Shown here piece by piece: positions 12,895 to 17,942 of a stretch of 17,942 nt of DNA (position 1 is its first letter; every line of letters starts with the position of its first letter). Made by a program: the position numbers and the translations under genes. The DNA lies in assembly GCA_035551475.1 (NCBI GenBank), contig DASZMX010000038.1, forward strand, positions 1 to 17,942, given 5' to 3'. The notes beneath the pieces were generated by a model. The model was not told the DNA's origin and did no database searches. It was given only the letters and a program-made list of their open reading frames with translations. The DNA comes from DASZMX01 sp035551475 (lineage in GTDB: Bacteria > Verrucomicrobiota > Verrucomicrobiia > Limisphaerales > Palsa-1400).

Positions 12895-14319
12895 ATGATT
12901 GTGCCTCATATTCCAGCGCTGCGGCGCGGGCGCGCCTACGAAAGTTTGGACAAGGCGAACGTCGTGGATCACCGCACGGGCGCCACGCTGGCCGTCGTCA
13001 GCCAGGTCAACGCCGGCGTCGTGCGCAAGGACGTGGCGCGCATGGGCGAGGCGCGCGCGGCTCTGAAACGCTTTTCCACCCGGCAAATGCTGGACATTTG
13101 CGCCCGGGCCGGAGCGGAGTTCGTCAACGGCCGGCTGCCGATGGGGGAGGGCGAACAAGCGCCGCAGGAATACATCGATTGCCTTTCGGCCACCAGCGGC
13201 CTGCCGCACAGCCTGGTGCGCCGCAACATGACGAAAATCCACGACGCCCTCACGCGCATGGAAACCGTGCTCAACGGCCTGACCCGCGGCCTGGATCTCA
13301 CGGTGCTTGACCACGGCCACGGCCAGCAAAACGGCGCGCGCCTCAGCTTCTATCCCACCGCCGCCTGCCTGGGATTGGTCATGCCGAGCAATTCGCCCGC
13401 CGTCAATTCTCTCTGGCTGCCTGCCATCGCCTTGAAAATTCCCGTGGTCATCAAGCCGGGGCGCGAAGAGCCTTGGACGCCCTTTCGCCTGATCCAGGCT
13501 TTCATCGCCGCTGGCTGCCCGGCGGAAGCCTTCGGCTTTTATCCCACCGACCACGAAGGCGCCGGGGAAATTTTGCGCGGCAGCGGGCGCGCCCTGATTT
13601 TTGGCGATAAAAACACCACCGGCGCGTACGCGGGCAATCCGGCCATTCAGGGCCACGGCCCCGGCTACAGCAAAATCCTTGTGGGCGATGACGAAATCGA
13701 GCGCTGGCCGGAATTCATCGACGTTATGGCCGCCGCCATTTCTGACAATGGCGGACGAAGCTGCATCAACGCCTCCGCCATCCTCGTGCCGAAATACGCC
13801 GCGGAAATTGCCGAGGCCCTTGCCCAGAAACTCGCCCCCATCGCGCCGCTGCCTTCCGCCGATCCACAAGCTCGCCTCTCCGGCTTTGCCAACCGCAAAA
13901 TGGCCGATTTTATTGACTCCAGCATCGAGGAAGGCTTGCGAACTCCCGGAGCGGCGGACGTCACCGCCCGCTGGCGCGGCGGGCCGCGTCGCGTGGAGTT
14001 TGAGGGCGGCATTTACCTCCGGCCGACGATTGTGCAGTGCGATTCGTTTGAGCATCCGCTGGCCAACCGGGAATTCCTGTTCCCTTACGCGAGCGTCACC
14101 CAGGTTCCCCAAGCCCAAATGCTGGAGAAAATTGGCCCTTCGCTCGCGGTTACGGCCATCACGCGCGACCCGGCCTTTCGGGAACTCTTAATGGAATCGC
14201 CCTTGATCGATCGCCTCAATCTGGGGCCGATCTCGACCATGAACGTCTCTTGGGACCAGCCGCATGAAGGCAACATGTTTGAATTTCTTTACAAGCGGCG
14301 CAGTCTGGAAATGGTGTGA
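12895..14319 (+). CDS. Aldehyde dehydrogenase family protein with atypical active-site region
   Basis: 474 aa from the ATG at 12895; a GTG at 12859 would add 12 residues. The ALDH fold is clear: YPTAACLGLVMPSNSPAVN and IPVVIKPGREEPWTP (Lys187, cofactor site), and NGGRSCINAS with the nucleophile Cys290. The segment that in classical ALDHs holds the general-base Glu (ELGGK) reads HGPGYSKILVG at 254-264 with no Glu in that position, as in acylating or acyl-reductase-like branches. It may therefore make or use an acyl thioester or acyl-CoA instead of a free acid; this is inference. The stop overlaps the next start as TGATG, so it is translationally coupled to an iron-type alcohol dehydrogenase, a pairing common in aldehyde/alcohol interconversion. 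Confidence 0.82.
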   Translation: MIVPHIPALRRGRAYESLDKANVVDHRTGATLAVVSQVNAGVVRKDVARMGEARAALKRFSTRQMLDICARAGAEFVNGRLPMGEGEQAPQEYIDCLSATSGLPHSLVRRNMTKIHDALTRMETVLNGLTRGLDLTVLDHGHGQQNGARLSFYPTAACLGLVMPSNSPAVNSLWLPAIALKIPVVIKPGREEPWTPFRLIQAFIAAGCPAEAFGFYPTDHEGAGEILRGSGRALIFGDKNTTGAYAGNPAIQGHGPGYSKILVGDDEIERWPEFIDVMAAAISDNGGRSCINASAILVPKYAAEIAEALAQKLAPIAPLPSADPQARLSGFANRKMADFIDSSIEEGLRTPGAADVTARWRGGPRRVEFEGGIYLRPTIVQCDSFEHPLANREFLFPYASVTQVPQAQMLEKIGPSLAVTAITRDPAFRELLMESPLIDRLNLGPISTMNVSWDQPHEGNMFEFLYKRRSLEMV

Positions 14320-15488
14320 TGAGCGACGCGCCGACAGGGTTTGACTCCTTCGATCATCAGCCGCGCACGCGCCTGGTCTTTGGCGTGGGCGCCGTGGAGC
14401 GGACCGGTGAACTGGCGCACGCCCTTGGCCTGAAAAAAATTCTGCTAGTGACCGATCGCGGCGTCGTCGCCGCCGGCCACGCTGCGCGGGCGCAACACGC
14501 GTTGCAGCAGGCGGGCGTGGCGGTGGTTTTGTTCGATGCCGTGACCGAGAATCCCACCACGCGCGATGTCGGTCTTTGCCTGGCGGCCGCGCGGGCCGCG
14601 GAGATGGACGGCATCATCGGCTTGGGCGGCGGCAGCAGTTTGGACACGGCGAAAGGCTGTAATTTCTTATTGACTAACGGCGGACGCATGCAGGATTACT
14701 GGGGCGTCGGCAAGGCCGCGCAACCCATGCTGCCCTTTATCGCCATCCCCACCACGGCGGGCACCGGCAGCGAGTGCCAGTCCTTTGCTCTCATTGCGGA
14801 CGAAAAAACGCACCAGAAGATGGCTTGCGGCGATCCCAAAGCGGCGGCGCGGGTGGCCATTCTTGATCCCGCGCTGACGGTTTCACAGCCGCCGCACGTC
14901 GCCGCTTGCACGGGCGTGGACGCTTTGTCTCACGCGCTGGAATCGGCCGTGACGCGCAAACGCAACGCCATTTCAACGGCGTATGCGCGCGAAGCGTTTC
15001 GTTTGTGCTCCGAATCATTGCCCCGCGTGTTGCGCGCCGGAGACGATTTGACCGCGCGCGGCGGCATGCTGATGGGCGCGGCGCTCGGCGGGCTCGCCAT
15101 CGAAAACAGCATGCTTGGAGCCGCGCACGCCTCCGCCAATCCCCTCACCGCGCATTACGGAATTGCGCACGGACGCGCCATTGGCGTGATGCTCGGCCCG
15201 GTCATTCAATTCAATTCCGCCGATCCCGCGATCCGTCAAATATACGATGAACTGGCGCCGGGACGTTCGCTCCCCGCCGAAGTGGCGCGCCTGTTGGAAT
15301 TGGCGCGCATGCCCAAGTCGCTCGCCGAATGCGGCGTGGAAAAAAGCGCCCTCCCGGCCCTCGCCGCCGAGGCCGCCAAGCAATGGACTGCCACCGTCAA
15401 TCCGCGCCGCGCCGGGGAAGCGGAATTCCGGCAACTTTACGAAGCCGCCTTCGCGCCCGTGGGCGAAACTGCGGCCAAATCATTTTGA
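14319..15488 (+). CDS. Iron-containing (group III) alcohol dehydrogenase
   Basis: 389 aa. The ATG at 14319 shares its A with the preceding TGA; a GTG one codon earlier is possible but less likely. NAD(P)-binding GGGSSLDTAK is at 103-112, PTTAGTGSE at 144-152. The metal ligands of the family are all present: Asp201 and His205 in GVDALSHALE, His270 in LGAAHASAN, His284 in GIAHGRA. The second His of the usual HAxAH motif is Asn274. Members reduce aldehydes or oxidise primary and 1,2-diols (FucO-like) with Fe2+ or Zn2+. The overlap with the aldehyde dehydrogenase gene indicates one operon and probably a shared aldehyde intermediate. It is cytoplasmic; the substrate is unknown. Confidence 0.9.
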   Translation: MSDAPTGFDSFDHQPRTRLVFGVGAVERTGELAHALGLKKILLVTDRGVVAAGHAARAQHALQQAGVAVVLFDAVTENPTTRDVGLCLAAARAAEMDGIIGLGGGSSLDTAKGCNFLLTNGGRMQDYWGVGKAAQPMLPFIAIPTTAGTGSECQSFALIADEKTHQKMACGDPKAAARVAILDPALTVSQPPHVAACTGVDALSHALESAVTRKRNAISTAYAREAFRLCSESLPRVLRAGDDLTARGGMLMGAALGGLAIENSMLGAAHASANPLTAHYGIAHGRAIGVMLGPVIQFNSADPAIRQIYDELAPGRSLPAEVARLLELARMPKSLAECGVEKSALPALAAEAAKQWTATVNPRRAGEAEFRQLYEAAFAPVGETAAKSF

Positions 15489-15520
15489 CTCCGCGCCGCC
15501 CCGGCGGTTAATTGACGGCC

Positions 15521-16804
15521 ATGCGCGCCACAATTTTTGTTTTCGCCGGCATACTGTCGGCTCTTTCCGCCATCGGCCAGCCCTTCGCCATCGCCACCGA
15601 TCACACCAATGGAATTTATGAGGTGGGGCAAACGGTCCACTGGATCGTGCGCGCCACCGACGAGAAATCCACCCTGCCCCTGCATTACAGCATCAAAAGC
15701 GGCGGCTTGCGCGAAGTGGCGCAAGGCGTTGTCTATTTGACAAACGGCGCCCCGCAAATTGCATCGACCTTTTCCGAGCCCGGCACGCTCCTGGCCACGC
15801 TGCAATGGGGCGACGCCCCGCGCCAGCGCTCCCTTGCGGGGGCCGTCGCCGCGCCGGATAAAATCCAGCCTTCCACCAATCGCCCGGAGGATTTTGACGC
15901 CTTCTGGGATGGGAAAATCCGCATGCTCAAAGCCGTGCCTGAATCTGCGGTCTTAACGCCCAAACCCTCCCCCAAGCCGGGCGTCGATTATTGGGAAATC
16001 ACCATGAGCAACGTGGCCGGACGCCAGATTCGCGGGCAATTGGCGCGACCCCACGAAGGGACGAATTTCCCGGCCCTCCTGGTTGTGCAATGGGCCGGCG
16101 TGTATGCGTTGCAAACCAATTGGGTGACCGACCGCGCGGCGGCGGGCTGGCTCGTGCTCAACATCGAGGCGCACGACATCCCCATCCACGAACCCGAAGC
16201 CTATTATGAGGCGCTGCGCTCCGGAGCCCTGAATAATTATCCCAGCATCGGCAATGACGACCGCGACCGCAGCTATTTCCTGCCGATGTACTTGTCGTGT
16301 TACCGCGCGGCTGATTATTTGACCGAACGCCCCGATTGGAACGGCCAGACGCTCGCCGTGACCGGCGACAGCCAGGGCGGCCTGCAAACCTTGATGATTG
16401 CGGGCTTGCATCCGAAGATCACCGCCGCCATGGCCCTCGTGCCCGCCGGTTGCGATATGCTCGGGCCGCAAGTGGGGCGGCGCGGCGGCTGGCCGCAATG
16501 GTATGACAATGCCAACGGCAAAGACGCCGACAAAGTGCATAACGCCAGCCGCTACTTCGACGTGGTGAATTTTGCCTCGCACATCCATTGCCCGGCGCTG
16601 ATTGGCCTCGGGTTGCTGGACGAAACCTGTCCGCCCGCCGGCGTGCTGGCGGCTGTCAATCAAATTCAAGGCCCCAAGAAAGTTCTCATCCTGCCTCATT
16701 CAGCGCACCAGGACGCGCGCGGCTCACAGGCCCAATTCCGGGACGAGCGCGATCATGTCTGGCTCCCCGCGTTGCATGACGGCCACACGCCGCCGCTCCA
16801 TTAA
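15521..16804 (+). CDS. Secreted acetylxylan-esterase-like alpha/beta hydrolase (AXE1/CE7-related)
   Basis: 427 aa from the ATG at 15521; a TTG at 15512 would add three residues. The signal peptide is MRATIFVFAGILSALSAIG. Residues about 22-112 are a beta-rich N-terminal domain not found in minimal CE7 enzymes of about 320 aa. The hydrolase domain follows: RPEDFDAFWD, RGQLARP, LVVQWAG, then the nucleophile elbow GDSQGG with Ser284, GLLDETCPP with Asp367, and HSAHQ with His396 as probable catalytic His. CE7 enzymes remove acetyl groups from xylo-oligosaccharides and antibiotics. Position 32 bp after the alcohol dehydrogenase suggests it ends this operon and feeds deacetylated sugar into it. The substrate could be another acetylated glycan. 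Confidence 0.85.
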   Translation: MRATIFVFAGILSALSAIGQPFAIATDHTNGIYEVGQTVHWIVRATDEKSTLPLHYSIKSGGLREVAQGVVYLTNGAPQIASTFSEPGTLLATLQWGDAPRQRSLAGAVAAPDKIQPSTNRPEDFDAFWDGKIRMLKAVPESAVLTPKPSPKPGVDYWEITMSNVAGRQIRGQLARPHEGTNFPALLVVQWAGVYALQTNWVTDRAAAGWLVLNIEAHDIPIHEPEAYYEALRSGALNNYPSIGNDDRDRSYFLPMYLSCYRAADYLTERPDWNGQTLAVTGDSQGGLQTLMIAGLHPKITAAMALVPAGCDMLGPQVGRRGGWPQWYDNANGKDADKVHNASRYFDVVNFASHIHCPALIGLGLLDETCPPAGVLAAVNQIQGPKKVLILPHSAHQDARGSQAQFRDERDHVWLPALHDGHTPPLH

Positions 16805-16807
16805 GCC

Positions 16808-16870
16808 GCGAGGGTATTCCTCGCAGGCCATCAGGTTTACCCTGATTCTGACCTAAGACTTGGTATCAGG
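16808..16870 (+). repeat. Adjacent small hairpins with a third competing half
   Basis: GCGAGG (16808-16813) and CCTCGC (16819-16824) enclose a 5-nt loop. Next, ATCAGG (16830-16835) and CCTGAT (16841-16846) enclose another 5-nt loop, and a second ATCAGG (16865-16870) could pair with the same CCTGAT instead. No T-tract follows either hairpin, so they are not simple terminators; they may protect the 3' end of the esterase transcript. Confidence 0.45.
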
Positions 16871-16971
16871 TGACGGTCATACAGGGTCTCACAGCCGCGC
16901 ATTCTTTTATTAACCATTGCGCTGAAACGGCTTGCATTCAAAAAATAGGCTGAAAAACGCGGGTTTTTCCG

Positions 16972-16990
16972 ACGCCGCAACGGCGTTTTT
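16972..16990 (+). terminator. Intrinsic (rho-independent) terminator
   Basis: ACGCCG (16972-16977), loop CAA, CGGCGT (16981-16986) is followed at once by Ts through 16990. Just before it lies a second stem, GAAAAAC (16952-16958), GCGG, GTTTTTC (16963-16969). It is oriented to end the plus-strand regulator/dehydrogenase/esterase transcription unit, 167 bp past the esterase stop. Confidence 0.7.
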
Positions 16991-17031
16991 ACGTCCTTTT
17001 AGATTCTTCGTAAGAGCTTCATATAAAGGGA

Positions 17032-17070
17032 TTGACATCGTTCGTTTAATATGTGAGGAGTAGCCTCACA
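17032..17070 (+). promoter_or_regulatory. TTGACA box and 7-bp palindrome ahead of the sulfotransferase gene
   Basis: A consensus -35 TTGACA (17032-17037) has no matching -10 at 16-18 bp. The following TGTGAGG (17052-17058), AGTAG, CCTCACA (17064-17070) is a perfect inverted repeat spanning where the -10 would be, so it may be an operator or an RNA hairpin in the leader. The gene start is 127 bp further on. Confidence 0.35.
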
Positions 17071-17197
17071 CGAATGAGAGGATTTCCCTTACATCGAGCG
17101 AAAACGGTCACGGAGCGGGTGATCGCAGGCGCGCGGCGTGGGCCAAGCCTCTCCTCTGAGACACGCGCATTCCTTAATTTCACTGCCAGCCCTACTT

Positions 17198-17942
17198 ATG
17201 GGAGATAACCCCAACCCATCCGCTTCCTGGACGCGTCTGGCGGCTCAAGCCGTCAAGCCCGCCTTGCAACTTTTGGCCCAGCCGCAAAATCTGGCCCAAT
17301 TGCCCCGCCTCTTCACGGAAGGCCTGGGCCCCGTGCGCCGCTTGTTCATCCAGGCGCATAACCAACGGGAGATCACCCGGCTGATTCTCGGCGGCGAGCA
17401 GGTCAATTTTGTCAGTTCCTTTGCCCGTTCCGGCAACACTTGGACCCGCAATTTGCTCGCGGACGCGCTGTTGCAGGCGCAAGGCATCGAAACGAACACC
17501 GATTTGCCCGTGCCCTTCCAGCAGGTGGTGCCGGACTTTTATTGCGACATGATCGCGCGGCGCAAAGCCTCGTTGCCCATCCCCGGCATTTTGGTCAAGA
17601 CGCACGACGTTTTCGAACAACTGCGCGCGCGCGTTTGCGGCCAGGCCAGCCCCATGGCGGAATTGCGCGACGCCGCGTTCCGCAACTGCAAATTGGTTTA
17701 TCTCTTCCGCCGGCCCGAGGATGTTTTGGTTTCCTATTATCACCTGCAGCGGAAGGTCAAATATATCAAACGCGCGCAATTCAGCATCGACGAATTTTGC
17801 CGCTCCCATCTGCCGCATTGGATGGATAACCTTTCCGGTTATGTGCGCGCCCATGAGGCGGGTTACCAGGTGTTCTTCGTCTCCTACGAAGCCATGCTGC
17901 GCGAACCGGCGGTCACCCTCTCGGACATCCTGCGCTGGCTGG
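17198..17942 (+). CDS. PAPS-dependent sulfotransferase, N-terminal part (cut by window edge)
   Basis: 248 codons are visible from the ATG at 17198; the frame is open at the window edge. Both cofactor motifs of the sulfotransferase family (PF00685) are present: the 5'-phosphosulfate loop FARSGNTWTRNLL at 75-87 and the 3'-phosphate motif LVYLFRRPEDVLVSYYH at 166-182, with VKTHDVFEQ between them at about 133-141. About 65 residues precede the fold, with no signal peptide, so it is probably cytoplasmic. It transfers sulfate from PAPS to a hydroxyl or amine of a sugar, lipid or small molecule; the acceptor cannot be told. It is separated from the esterase operon by a terminator and its own leader, so it likely begins another unit, perhaps for surface-polysaccharide modification. 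Confidence 0.85.
   Translation, partial: MGDNPNPSASWTRLAAQAVKPALQLLAQPQNLAQLPRLFTEGLGPVRRLFIQAHNQREITRLILGGEQVNFVSSFARSGNTWTRNLLADALLQAQGIETNTDLPVPFQQVVPDFYCDMIARRKASLPIPGILVKTHDVFEQLRARVCGQASPMAELRDAAFRNCKLVYLFRRPEDVLVSYYHLQRKVKYIKRAQFSIDEFCRSHLPHWMDNLSGYVRAHEAGYQVFFVSYEAMLREPAVTLSDILRWL

Larger units (their letters stand above)
16805..17197. other. 393-bp non-coding region between esterase and sulfotransferase genes
   Basis: This is the longest stretch without a recognised gene. It is more AT-rich than its flanks and holds, in order, two small hairpins, an intrinsic terminator, a perfect TTGACA and a 7-bp palindrome (listed separately). A 44-codon frame (17074-17208) overlaps the start of the next gene but resembles nothing known. 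No tRNA or familiar riboswitch was recognised. Confidence 0.6.

Noticed and set aside
13534..13542. A further GCTTTTAT block inside the aldehyde dehydrogenase gene
   Set aside because: It lacks the TTTTTGTAACATT block at the right spacing and encodes conserved protein sequence.
12880..14118. A 412-codon minus-strand frame opposite the aldehyde dehydrogenase
   Set aside because: No recognisable domain, low-complexity Gly/Arg composition; the plus strand has clear ALDH motifs.
16865..17197. Possible tRNA or known riboswitch in the long gap
   Set aside because: No cloverleaf, T-loop or familiar aptamer core could be found by eye on either strand.
17074..17208. A 44-codon frame overlapping the sulfotransferase start by 11 bp, as a possible leader peptide
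   Set aside because: It has no ribosome site, no composition bias of a leader peptide and no family resemblance; a chance frame is likelier.

Overview
The window looks like a chromosomal segment of a free-living, GC-rich bacterium, most likely of the phylum Verrucomicrobiota. The evidence is indirect: a pseudopilin with the RGFTLIEL methylation motif and an H-X9-D tail motif, several Tat-exported oxidoreductases (Gfo/Idh/MocA and FAD types), a secreted propeller/Ig protein ending in a DRFYRVV-type tail, and start codons that mostly lack a Shine-Dalgarno sequence. There is no rRNA or other lineage marker, so the phylum call is an inference. No tRNA, IS element, phage gene or CRISPR array was seen.

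Region 1 (1-4663, minus strand) is a tightly packed operon read right to left: a Tat-exported Gfo/Idh/MocA oxidoreductase, a polytopic DUF5009/HGSNAT-like membrane acyltransferase, a Tat-exported FAD-dependent oxidoreductase, and the first 85 codons of a second exported FAD-dependent oxidoreductase that runs off the left edge. Genes overlap or lie within 6 bp. A secreted GH20-like glycosidase (4681-5691, plus) starts only 17 bp away on the other strand. Together they suggest handling of an (amino)sugar glycan outside the cytoplasm.

Region 2 (5692-9488): the convergent gap after the glycosidase holds a long imperfect inverted repeat resembling a dispersed palindromic element. Next come, on minus, a pseudopilin (8565-9488) and an 894-aa secreted protein (5844-8528) made of two related propeller-like halves around an Ig-like domain.

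Region 3 (9699-16804) is a probable carbohydrate-catabolism locus around a divergent control region. Leftward run a stand-alone fructose-type PTS EIIB protein, a xylose-isomerase-like TIM-barrel protein and a cytoplasmic Gfo/Idh/MocA dehydrogenase. Rightward run an AraC-family regulator, an unusual aldehyde dehydrogenase, an iron-containing alcohol dehydrogenase and a secreted acetylxylan-esterase-like hydrolase. A compound element (GCTTTTAT, 4 bases, TTTTTGTAACATT) occurs in the divergent region beside the regulator and again upstream of the pseudopilin, with a third core copy at the pseudopilin start codon. This suggests that one regulator ties the sugar genes to the pseudopilin/propeller pair.

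Region 4 (16805-17942): a 393-bp non-coding stretch with hairpins, an intrinsic terminator and a palindrome precedes the start of a PAPS-dependent sulfotransferase gene cut by the right edge.
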